64,000 bases of DNA from Nisaea sediminum (GCF_014904705.1 NZ_JACZCQ010000003.1:434001-498000), one strand, 5' to 3'. Counted from the first letter of the stretch, positions 9,499 through 17,091 are shown. Translations and numbers: made by a program. Notes: generated by a model from the sequence alone, not told the origin.

Positions 9499-9674
9499 TC
9501 CGGCTGATTCTGAGAGAGGTCGGGTGATCCTCGTTTCGGCCGGAACGCTGGTCTGGCTGTGCGTTGGAGCGATAGCGATGGGAAGACTGTTGCTCGAGAC
9601 CGCCATCAGGTATGCCGCTCTGCATGTTCTCATGCAGAACTAAGTAGACCTTCTTGTCTCTGAATAATCGGAGT

Positions 9675-9702
9675 TGGTTCCCGCGACAGAATTCAAACCT
9701 GT
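9675..9702 (-). other. tRNA 3'-end remnant (T arm, acceptor strand and CCA), possible attachment site
   Basis: Read on the minus strand, the segment is a 5-base stem, 7-base TTTGAAT loop and pairing 5-base stem, then seven bases CGCGGGA, one base A and CCA. That is exactly the spacing of tRNA positions 49-76. The loop departs from TTCGAAT at the normally conserved C56. No complementary TCCCGCG 5' acceptor strand, D arm or anticodon arm is found upstream, so this is not a complete tRNA. Such orphan 3' ends are typically left by integrating elements. No integrase remains nearby. Confidence 0.45.
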
Positions 9703-9718
9703 GACCAGCCAACTAAGA

Positions 9719-9742
9719 CCATCGTTGCGGTACCGACGATGG
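9719..9742 (-). terminator. hairpin after the secreted Cys-rich gene (possible terminator)
   Basis: A perfect 7-bp inverted repeat, CCATCGT / ACGATGG, with a 10-base loop lies about 20 bases past the stop codon of the 9761-11026 gene. The following T tract is weak, so intrinsic termination is only possible. Confidence 0.35.
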
Positions 9743-9760
9743 ATTCATCGCCTGAACGTC

Positions 9761-11026
9761 TCAATTGCTCCGGCACACCGTGCATGTCGGATCTGTTGGA
9801 CTGCACATTCCAGGCAAGCACTGTGGGCCATTATATCCGGTCGGGGGATTGGTGACACATTGGACGTCCGTCGTACTGACAGTGATGCTGCACACGCCGT
9901 CGGCGCTACAGGTCGGAACAGTCGTCGTCGTTTCGAACTGCCACATTTGCATGCTGACGTTCTGTCCCGATTCAGTCGGGCCACAGGTTTCCGTTTGCGA
10001 CCTCGTCACCGATTGGTTAAGCGCACTGGTGTAGCCTTCGGACTGGGTATAGGTAACGGCATCCTGGAGCGTACCTGTCACCCCTCCGATGCCTTTTTTT
10101 GTGATGCTGACAGTCACCGTATTCGCTATCGAAGACTGCTCCATGTGTGTGTTGGTCGATGACCACCCGACTTGGAGTTCCTCCGAGACCGTGCACGGAG
10201 CCAGAGACGATCCTTCACAACTCGACACGAGCGTCCAGTCCCCGCTGGTCCTCGCTGTAGATGTGCTTAGCGCGTACTCGCCGCAAGTCTTGGCCTTCCC
10301 AGGGGCCGGATCGAAGTTAAAGCCATTTCCGGCGTCGGAACAGGCGAATGCCGGCGCATTGATGATTCTGTATATCCACTGGGTATCGGCCCCGAACCGC
10401 ACGATATAGAGCCCTTCGGCCTGTTGGGTGCAGGATTGCCCTTCCGTCGCGCAGGGCGGATCGTAACTGGCACCGGAATAACCAACCATGGTCAGTTTAC
10501 ATTGCTTCCTTTCGCCGGGAGCAGGGTCGAAGTTACCTCCAATGCCATCATTGATCGAACATCGAATGGATTGTGGATTGCCATGGGCCAAAGCAAAAAA
10601 CCATTTTTGCCCGATACCAAACGCCACCCATCGGGTCGCACCGCTGAACGACTGATTGCTGGCCTCGCCCTCCCAGATCGTGGCGCCGGTCGTAAGTTGT
10701 TGGTAATTCATATCCGGAAACAACGAATCGGTCGTATAGCTACAGGATTTGGCCTGTCCGGGATAGGGGTCCCCGAATAATCCGCGCTCGCAATTAATTG
10801 ATCCCACCGCTCCCGTCATGACAAGAAAGACATAGTGATTTGCCTGCCCAAATCTAACGGTAACGATATCGGTCGGACTATCAACGGTATCGAAGGTGCA
10901 GGACTGACCTTCGTTCGCACAAGGGACCCAACGGACTTGCTGAGCCTCGACCTTCCGGTGCGGCAAAGCCGTGACGATTACGGCCAGACAAATCAATAAC
11001 GCTAGCCACCCGAACCTGACCCGCAT
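9761..11026 (-). CDS. secreted Cys-rich repeat protein, unknown function
   Basis: 421 residues from the ATG at 11026, which has GGAG eight bases upstream. A start at 11071 lacks this and would place residues before the signal peptide. Residues 1-28 form a signal peptide ending near VEA-QQ. Three repeats follow at about 33-96, 118-176 (degenerate) and 189-248. Each has the pattern Cys...EGQSC, a VRFG strand, and FGDP/FDPAPG...K.C at the end. A similar module occurs as an accessory domain in some secreted carbohydrate-active proteins, from memory. Residues 286-348 are rich in alternating Ser/Thr and hydrophobic residues, as in the insertion region of aerolysin-like proteins. The tail (372-421) is Cys-rich. 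GC content is visibly lower than the chromosome, which suggests transfer. The function is not known. Confidence 0.7.
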   Translation of the reverse strand: MRVRFGWLALLICLAVIVTALPHRKVEAQQVRWVPCANEGQSCTFDTVDSPTDIVTVRFGQANHYVFLVMTGAVGSINCERGLFGDPYPGQAKSCSYTTDSLFPDMNYQQLTTGATIWEGEASNQSFSGATRWVAFGIGQKWFFALAHGNPQSIRCSINDGIGGNFDPAPGERKQCKLTMVGYSGASYDPPCATEGQSCTQQAEGLYIVRFGADTQWIYRIINAPAFACSDAGNGFNFDPAPGKAKTCGEYALSTSTARTSGDWTLVSSCEGSSLAPCTVSEELQVGWSSTNTHMEQSSIANTVTVSITKKGIGGVTGTLQDAVTYTQSEGYTSALNQSVTRSQTETCGPTESGQNVSMQMWQFETTTTVPTCSADGVCSITVSTTDVQCVTNPPTGYNGPQCLPGMCSPTDPTCTVCRSN

Positions 11027-11039
11027 GAAAGGAACTCCA

Positions 11040-11125
11040 AAATGTTCCATGTCGACGAACCGACCATACACAACTCATAATCGATAATTAAATACATTCT
11101 TTTTTGTATAAATTGAAAAATATGC
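11040..11125 (-). promoter_or_regulatory. AT-rich 5' flank of the secreted Cys-rich gene
   Basis: The bases just upstream of the gene are strongly AT-rich, including a TTTAATTAT-like stretch on the minus strand, unlike the surrounding 60-65 percent GC sequence. This is where the promoter should lie, but no convincing paired -35/-10 boxes can be assigned. Confidence 0.3.
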
Positions 11126-11294
11126 TGTGTTGCCGCGCCATGCGGAGCCGCCAGTTCTCGGCTCGCAACTCGCCTCTGGAATCCGGGCCACTGCTCTACA
11201 CCGCCAGCCGGCGATGACCGTCCGGCGCACGTTTGCGGCTCCCCTCACGGCCCCCCTCCCCGGAATCCGCAACTCTCATCACCGCGGCCGTCAC

Positions 11295-11367
11295 CGGACG
11301 CAGACGGCCCCTCCGCGACCGCATAATTCGACCCTCGGTCGCCGATGATGTTGTCGAGAAGACGCAT
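11295..11367 (-). pseudogene. 5' fragment of an IMPACT/YigZ-family gene (duplicate of 8239 end)
   Basis: The minus-strand ATG at 11367 opens a frame whose first residues (MRLLDNIIGDRGSNYAVAEG) match the start of the intact protein at 7868-8239 (MRILDNIISDRGSKYAVSGG). Homology is lost at about 11295, after roughly 24 codons. The flank on the other side of the ATG (11368-11412) also resembles the flank at 8240-8275. It is a truncated segmental duplication, not a working gene. Confidence 0.65.
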
Positions 11368-11449
11368 GATGCATGCTTGGGACCATCCAATGCTGGCCAG
11401 CAAGGTGCCCGCGGCGTATCGGCCAGTAAGGCCGACAGAGCCTCTGAAA

Positions 11450-11821
11450 TCACTCCACCGCGCCGTCGATATAGACCCAGCCCGCGCCGTCGCGGCGGAA
11501 CCGGCTGGTCTCGGTCATCCGGCCCGTCTGCGCTCCCATCCGCCAGGTCGCGGTGAAGCGGACAATGGCGGTGTCGGGCCCGGTCGCCTCGTGCCGCTCG
11601 ATTTTCAGCCCGGTCCAGACCTGCGCGGGGTCGAGCGTCAGGGTCAGCGGCCGCGTCTCCACCGCCCAGCTCTTCTGCAGGTAGGCCGTTTTGCCCCGCG
11701 CGTAGGCCGCATAGCGCGAACGCATCAGCTCCTCGGCATCCCGCGCCGGCGTGCCGGAATGCAACCGGCCGCAGCAGCCGAGATAGGTTTTGCCGCTGCC
11801 GCAGTTACAGGGTTCGAACAA
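11450..11821 (-). CDS. YchJ-family SEC-C motif protein (intact copy B)
   Basis: 123 residues. The N-terminal SEC-C zinc-binding cluster (residues 1-20, CNCGSGKTYLGCC) is followed by the YchJ/UPF0225 core ending FRRDGAGWVYIDGAVE. SEC-C motifs bind zinc and occur at the SecA C-terminus and in many small proteins; the role of YchJ is unknown. This is the only complete copy of three in the window: copies A (9205-9498) and C (13008-13180) are broken. The 5' fragment of an IMPACT-family gene precedes its stop side, suggesting the two genes were copied together. Confidence 0.85.
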   Translation of the reverse strand: MFEPCNCGSGKTYLGCCGRLHSGTPARDAEELMRSRYAAYARGKTAYLQKSWAVETRPLTLTLDPAQVWTGLKIERHEATGPDTAIVRFTATWRMGAQTGRMTETSRFRRDGAGWVYIDGAVE

Positions 11822-12067
11822 GGATCTCTCCGAAGGGCTCGTGGACGCGAGGTTGCTGACCGCTCCTTGTAGCGATCTATAGGTCAGCAGGCCACCAAAT
11901 GCCGAGACCGGGATACTGGACCCAAACCGCCGATCTGGTCGGTTTTGAGCTGCATTACAAATGACCGCTCCCGGCCCGAAGCGAACATCTCGACGGCCAA
12001 TTCGCCCGACGCCGAGTGGAGCGGCGTCCGCCGCAGTGATTGCCCGGCCGCGAGATGACCGCGCCTC

Positions 12068-12685
12068 TCAGAGCTCGGATTGGCGCGGAGCGCGCTCCAT
12101 TCCGATCAGCAAGCGGACAACCTTGCCGTCACGCATGAGGGGCAGCCCGATGCGCCACCATGCAGACAGAAAGAACTGCATCGCCGGCGTATACCGCAAC
12201 AAAAGCGGATCTGGTCGCAGGATCTGCGCGCGATAGGTCACGATCAGGAACGCCATGAACGGCACGGTCATCTCGCCGACCTTCAGGCCCGTCATGTCCA
12301 TGCCCAGAGTGGCGGCGATATCGGAGCCGTGCAGGCGGAGTTGAAAATCCTGTCCGCCGTCCAGAACGTCGAGCAGCGAGATCGAGCCCAGCGCCGGGCG
12401 CAGCAACAGGGGATCGACCATCCCCGGGGGCGGCGGTCCGCCGGTCTCGGCGGCCGCCTGCTGCCACCAACGGGCGACATGACGAAGCGCCGCGGAATCC
12501 AGATCGTCCGGATCGGGGTTCCAGGTGATCAGCGGCGGCGGGCTGCCCAGCCTGGCCATCAAGGGGTCGCAGCACTCGACCTCGCCGTCAGCGAGTCTCC
12601 CGGCAAGCGCCCAGGACTCGTCGGCACTCAGGGGAGCGATCGACCGCTGGTAGCGCTCCTCCCGCGAATAGTCTGCCGAGGCCAT
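12068..12685 (-). CDS. PAS_5-type small PAS-domain protein (1 of 5)
   Basis: 205 residues. The central part has the pattern shared by five proteins here: an aromatic helix (ARWWQQAA), a proline region, then DPLLLRPALGSISLLDV, and a strand pair leading to RLHGSDIAATLGMDMTGLKVGEM. This fits the alphaproteobacterial PAS_5 family (PF07310), single PAS folds without an output domain. The ligand and partner are unknown; it is cytosolic. It sits inside the accessory 9.2-17 kb region but has normal high GC. Confidence 0.75.
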   Translation of the reverse strand: MASADYSREERYQRSIAPLSADESWALAGRLADGEVECCDPLMARLGSPPPLITWNPDPDDLDSAALRHVARWWQQAAAETGGPPPPGMVDPLLLRPALGSISLLDVLDGGQDFQLRLHGSDIAATLGMDMTGLKVGEMTVPFMAFLIVTYRAQILRPDPLLLRYTPAMQFFLSAWWRIGLPLMRDGKVVRLLIGMERAPRQSEL

Positions 12686-13007
12686 CGCTGAACTCCCGCC
12701 AACCTGGGATCACCCGGAAACTCATACCATGTAGAGTATTCAGCCGGACCGATGATACACGGGTTTACTCAAACTCTGCCCATGTAATTTCCCCGGCCTG
12801 TCCTCGACGGGCGGACGCCCCGGCAAGTCGCGCCCGTTCCTGCGGGCCTGCGTCCTTCCAGCAACGCGTCTCCCGGCGAGCCAAGGAAGGCTGCGAAGTC
12901 CGCTCCCCTTGGTTCACCCCTGGTGACGTGATCCACCGTTATGTTTTGGAAAACCGGGGATCGGCGATGGCAGGGAAGCGATCCACGCCGGAGGATTTCC
13001 ATGGCCA
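12686..13007. other. gene-free stretch between PAS_5 gene and ychJ copy C
   Basis: No supportable gene, RNA or repeat is seen. Open frames here are short and look like shadows. The right end abuts the point where ychJ-like homology (copy C) begins abruptly at about 13008. Confidence 0.5.
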
Positions 13008-13180
13008 CCGGCCGCGTCTCCGCCGCCCGGCTCTTCTGCAGGCAGGCCGTATTCCCGCGCGCGAAGGCGGAGTAGCGCGCGCATCGGCTCCCCGGCATCC
13101 CGCGCCGGAGCACCGGAATGCAACCGGCCGCAGCAGCCGAGATAGGTTTTGCCGCTGCCGCAGGGACATGGTTCGAACAA
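13008..13180 (-). pseudogene. ychJ-like SEC-C gene, broken copy C (5' part only, frameshifted)
   Basis: The minus-strand ATG at 13180 encodes MFEPCPCGSGKTYLGCCGRL, near-identical to the start of the intact copy at 11821. The two-base deletion seen in copy A (GCGCGCGC near 13078) shifts the frame after about 35 codons, and homology ends at about 13008, so the YchJ core is missing. Copies A and C overlap by about 90 bases of the gene (9405-9498 and 13009-13102) and lie in the same orientation, as direct repeats. Confidence 0.75.
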
Positions 13181-13522
13181 GGGTGTCTCCGGGGTTCATG
13201 GGGGTGATGGGGGGAGAGTGATGGTTGCAGCTGCATTTACCCCTTGCGTGTAGGCAAGTAGCTTTCGCTTCTAACCGCACGTTTGAAACCATTACTAATT
13301 TTTTGTCTCGCGCAAAAATGGACGACTCTGCAGCATGGACAAACGAAAAGCTGTTGTATCTACTTGTCCGGGAGGCAGATCGAATTGCAGAGTGAGGGCC
13401 GCAAACATTAGATCAAAAAGCAGCCACCATGAGATTCGCGATAGCCAAATTGATTTAGCTCCAGCGGAGCCAACCAAGCAATACCGGTAAGCCATAAAAA
13501 GTAATATGTGTTTGGCAGAAGC
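13181..13522. other. AT-rich leader region before the DRT3 operon
   Basis: Composition changes here from GC-rich to AT-rich. There is a small hairpin with a 5-bp stem (GCTCC, loop AGC, GGAGC) at 13458-13470. No gene is supportable, and no ACACAC tract is present, in contrast to the region after drt3b. The promoter of the operon should lie in this interval but cannot be pinned. Confidence 0.4.
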
Positions 13523-14755
13523 ATGTACGATCCGACCTTTGGTCCAACATCACTCGAACGACATCTGAGCAAAGCGGATTTTAAGCGTTACCCTGCGCTT
13601 GCAACAACTGCCGGACGTGACGCAGCAATTCATTCAGCGGTAAGCATGGCCAAAGATGGGATGGCCGGAATGATACTAGCAAAAAATGACCTTGCCGGCC
13701 GCACGATCTTCCAAGTGAATGACCTGCCAACCGAGTTGGTGCTGCGCAAGGCCAATCAAAACCTCAGGCGCATCGCAAACGCTAAACAAAGCAATCGAAT
13801 GGACATCGTGCAACGCCTTGGACTCCTTTGTGAAGAAGGAATGCCGTTTTGCATCGCCAGGTTCGACATTGCGAACTTTTATCAATCAGTAGACCAAACG
13901 GCTCTTAAAGAGCTGGTATTACGGCGTATCTCGACTTCCCCAAGCACACAATTCGTGTTGCTGACATTCATCGATCGATGCGCCGCACTCGGTATAAAAG
14001 GGCTACCGCCCGGCCTAGCTATCAGTGCATCTCTCAGCGAATTCTATATGCAGGATTTCGACCGTTTTATCCGAACGAACATTCGCGCTCATATGTACGC
14101 TAGATACGTGGATGATATTGTTGTTGTTCTACCGCCCTCACCTGACACGCGGACGCTTCGACGTGATATCACGCGGGCACTCCCTTGCGGGCTGCATTTC
14201 AACACGGAAAAATCTCACGTTTACAGCTTTGGCGATGAAAAAAAAGCTTCACCCAAAATTGAGAAAACATTCGAATACTTAGGATTCAGCTTCTCCGTTT
14301 ATGAACAAAGCAAGAAATCACCGAAAATCAGACAAGTTATTATAGATATTGCGAAATCTAAAGTTAAAAAAAGAAAAACTCGTATGATAAAATCTGTCAT
14401 TCAGTTTCTGGCGGATGGCAACTTTGACGACCTAAAAGATCGATTTCGCCTCATATGTTGCAATTATCAATTCTATGATTACCAAAAATCAAAACACCGG
14501 CTTGCTGGTACACGCCACACTTATAGCCTGATACACCTTCCATCTTCTGCGCTATCTGAACTGGATGCGTTTCAGCGTAAAATTATACTACAGAAAACAG
14601 GAAAAATTTCGGCGCCTTTGAACTCTGTCCTTACCAACTCACAACGCAAAGAACTTCTAAGACTCGGATTCAAAAAAGGATTTGAGAACAAGACCTACTT
14701 TCACTTTCCGCCTAGCCGGCTGAAACATCTGATGGAATGCTGGAAATATGCGTAA
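13523..14755 (+). CDS. drt3a: antiviral reverse transcriptase Drt3a (DRT3 defence system)
   Basis: 410 residues from the ATG at 13523 (MYDPTFGPTS); a GTG at 13508 would add five residues. Reverse-transcriptase motifs are in order: motif A FDIANFYQSV with Asp115, motif B GLPPGLAISASLSE near 160-173, and motif C YVDD at 195-198, then a thumb-like lysine-rich region. No intron-maturase or retron msr/msd features are present. Together with the second RT it fits the two-RT DRT type 3 (UG3 plus UG8). In reported work, as I recall it, Drt3a copies a short ACACAC template in a partner RNA to make GT-repeat DNA. The gene is AT-rich compared with its neighbours, a sign of transfer. Its stop overlaps the drt3b start. 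Confidence 0.85.
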   Translation: MYDPTFGPTSLERHLSKADFKRYPALATTAGRDAAIHSAVSMAKDGMAGMILAKNDLAGRTIFQVNDLPTELVLRKANQNLRRIANAKQSNRMDIVQRLGLLCEEGMPFCIARFDIANFYQSVDQTALKELVLRRISTSPSTQFVLLTFIDRCAALGIKGLPPGLAISASLSEFYMQDFDRFIRTNIRAHMYARYVDDIVVVLPPSPDTRTLRRDITRALPCGLHFNTEKSHVYSFGDEKKASPKIEKTFEYLGFSFSVYEQSKKSPKIRQVIIDIAKSKVKKRKTRMIKSVIQFLADGNFDDLKDRFRLICCNYQFYDYQKSKHRLAGTRHTYSLIHLPSSALSELDAFQRKIILQKTGKISAPLNSVLTNSQRKELLRLGFKKGFENKTYFHFPPSRLKHLMECWKYA

Positions 14756-16751
14756 ACGCGCCAAAACTAAAGTCCGCCTCCATCGCTCTGATCTTTGGCG
14801 AACGGTATTAACGGACACGTCGCCGTTTGAGTTGCCAATCATCTTTAGCAACGACGGTTTCTATAAAAATTTGAGCCAGTATGAAACGAAGACGCCAAAA
14901 CTGCAAAACTTCATTTACGCGTTGGTGCTTTCTGACGACTTCCAGTACACAGTCCCGCACAAATACAGTATTGTTAAAGAAACTGACAGCTTACGGACGC
15001 TTAGCCTAGTTCATCCACAAGGACAATCTCAGATCGCTAAATTTTATCAAAAATACGATCAATTGATATGTGAGTACGGAAACCGTAGCCCTTTTTCAAT
15101 CCGCAAACCGGCAAAAATAGGAACAACTTACTTTTACAAAACCAATATATCAGATCGAAACAAGTACAAAACAACTTCTGTCGACACAGAGGAAATAGAT
15201 AAAATTGTTCGAAACCCAGCCAGTTACTTTAGTTATTCTGGATTTGATCGATTATACCGCTTCTTTTTGTCAGAGGATCACATCAGATTAGAGAAAAAAT
15301 ACAAATACCAATTTTCCCTCGACATCAGCAAGTGCTTTGACAGCATCTACACTCATTCTATTGCGTGGGCCGTTAAGTCCAAGGTGCTGGCGAAGGAAAA
15401 CACACGCTCTATTTCTTTTGGAAATGAATTCGACCGTCTCATGCAGCGGCTCAATCACAATGAAACAAGCGGTATCTGCATCGGACCCGAGACAAGCCGT
15501 ATCTTCGCAGAGATAATTCTTGCAGAGATCGATCAAAACGTCGCAAGCAAGCTTAGAAGCCGGTCCCTTTACGAACGCGAGCAGTATGAATGCCGTAGAT
15601 ATGTTGACAATTATTACGTATTTGCAAACTCAGAGAGCATATTAGACGCGGTGAAGCATGAGCTGTCGCTCGCTCTGCGCGAGTACAAACTTCACCTAAA
15701 CGAGACAAAGAGCGAGACACTTAAGCGCCCCTTCTATACGAGCAAATCCCTTGTCATTGATCGCATCGACACAAGCATACTGAGTCTTTGGGAGCGGACG
15801 CTTGAAATTGAGTATGATGATTCCCGCAAACGCTACGAGATACCCCGCAGAATATTTCGCTATAGGGCTCTCTTTGGTCGATTCACCAGAGAGATCAAAG
15901 CTGCATGTTATGCGTCGAACATGGGGTACGACGCTGTTGCCAATTACATTATTGGCGCCATTCGACGGAAGGTAGTCGACCTTGCTGATAATTTTTCTGA
16001 CGCATCCAAACTGACCAACAGTAATTTTAAATCGACCTATTATCGTAACTTGTTCATTTTACTTTTAGATATAGGATTTTATTTTTTTACCCTTCATCCG
16101 ACGGTAGCTTCTTCGCTCCGATTATCTTTGGCAATTGTTCGGGTCGCACATCACATGTCTAAGTATGATGCTGAGGGGTTTGAGATCGCAAAAGAAGCAA
16201 CACTTCGTTGGACGTCTCTATTGGCTAGATCGCCTTCTTTCTCAAGCCTTTACGAGAAAAGAGCAGTAAGCCCAATCGAGTTCTTGAACGTGCTCCTTAG
16301 CCTACAAGAATTCAGCGGAGATGGTTCTTTGGAGGCAGACCTGCTTGAGAAAGCCGGGTTGGAGGAGAGCGACAACAGCTACTTCCACCTTATCGTAAGG
16401 ATCTTCATTTTTGGCAATAAGCCGGGCTTCAAACATCGAAGTGACACGGCCTTTGACGAGGCAAAGAAGAGAATTCTTTCCTCAAAGCAGTTCTATAAGG
16501 AATCCGAACTCGTGCATCTTCTGCTTGATATTCTTGCTTGTCCGCACATTGATCGCACGAAACGCGCTAGGCTGGTCAGAGATACGTGGCCGACGCTAAA
16601 GGTCCACCATTCAGCTGTCGGAAACATCTCCGTGTCCGAATCTCTTGATTTGGTGGATGAGATACAAACTCAGCACTGGTTTGTTCGCTGGGAGGATATC
16701 AATCTTCTCAACATGATTGAGAAGAAAGAGTTGAGCGCAGTCTACGCTTGA
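14748..16751 (+). CDS. drt3b: antiviral reverse transcriptase Drt3b (DRT3 defence system)
   Basis: 667 residues. The start overlaps the last eight bases of drt3a (ATGCGTAA), so the two are translationally coupled. The N-terminal TDTSPFELPIIFSNDGFY block (residues 22-39) matches what I recall of the Drt3b family. RT motif A is FSLDISKCFDS with Asp192 and motif B is GICIGPETSRIFAEI (242-256). Motif C is RRYVDNYYVF, in which the second Asp of YxDD is Asn288. Residues 350-667 are predicted mostly helical, as in Abi-type RTs. Drt3b has been reported to make the complementary AC-repeat strand without a nucleic-acid template; Glu28 may correspond to the residue implicated. The AT-rich composition is shared with drt3a. 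Confidence 0.87.
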   Translation: MRKRAKTKVRLHRSDLWRTVLTDTSPFELPIIFSNDGFYKNLSQYETKTPKLQNFIYALVLSDDFQYTVPHKYSIVKETDSLRTLSLVHPQGQSQIAKFYQKYDQLICEYGNRSPFSIRKPAKIGTTYFYKTNISDRNKYKTTSVDTEEIDKIVRNPASYFSYSGFDRLYRFFLSEDHIRLEKKYKYQFSLDISKCFDSIYTHSIAWAVKSKVLAKENTRSISFGNEFDRLMQRLNHNETSGICIGPETSRIFAEIILAEIDQNVASKLRSRSLYEREQYECRRYVDNYYVFANSESILDAVKHELSLALREYKLHLNETKSETLKRPFYTSKSLVIDRIDTSILSLWERTLEIEYDDSRKRYEIPRRIFRYRALFGRFTREIKAACYASNMGYDAVANYIIGAIRRKVVDLADNFSDASKLTNSNFKSTYYRNLFILLLDIGFYFFTLHPTVASSLRLSLAIVRVAHHMSKYDAEGFEIAKEATLRWTSLLARSPSFSSLYEKRAVSPIEFLNVLLSLQEFSGDGSLEADLLEKAGLEESDNSYFHLIVRIFIFGNKPGFKHRSDTAFDEAKKRILSSKQFYKESELVHLLLDILACPHIDRTKRARLVRDTWPTLKVHHSAVGNISVSESLDLVDEIQTQHWFVRWEDINLLNMIEKKELSAVYA

Positions 16752-16980
16752 AGTACAAATTTAGCTGAGTTGCGGAAGCGCCTGATGCTTTTCTTTCAGG
16801 GGAGTATAGACTTCATCTTCACACTGGTAAGATCGATCAATCTTGCTAAGCGGAGTTGTTGAGCGAGCAATCGCACACACTTTTGGCGCATCCCCAACTC
16901 GCCGCGCATTTGCAACTTCCGGGCGGCGCATCACAACGCAAGCGCACACTATCGTACGGGTCACAATCGGCTTCTAGCAA
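16752..16980 (+). ncRNA. candidate DRT3 non-coding RNA with ACACAC template loop
   Basis: This stretch begins right after the drt3b stop, is not coding, and is densely paired. Hairpins: CCTGA/TCAGG (16781-16800); a 9-bp stem at 16825-16833/16840-16848; GAGTTG/CAACTC (16853-16858/16895-16900) closing a large loop; GCCGC/GCGGC (16901-16905/16923-16927). Inside the large loop a GCGA-GCAA-TCGC hairpin with a GNRA tetraloop (16863-16874) is followed immediately by ACACAC (16875-16880) and TTTT. DRT3 is reported to need an RNA with a conserved ACACAC template. Placement and structure fit, but the exact ends are guesses and the RNA has not been compared with known ones. Confidence 0.55.
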
Positions 16981-17091
16981 ACGTTCGATATCAGCCAGTT
17001 CTCCCCACCCGCATCAAATATTTCCTCCCCCGCTCCCCGGCTCCCACGATATCCTGCCCCCTCACTCGGCCCCTACACCTCAGGAACCCCC

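Noticed and set aside
13523-16751. The RT pair as a retron or group II intron
   Set aside because: No msr/msd-like inverted repeats upstream, no maturase or endonuclease domains, no intron domain V hairpin; two tandem RTs fit DRT3 instead.
9205-16990. Integrase, transposase or terminal inverted repeats bounding the accessory region
   Set aside because: None found on either strand; recombination between ychJ copies is a better explanation for the structure seen.
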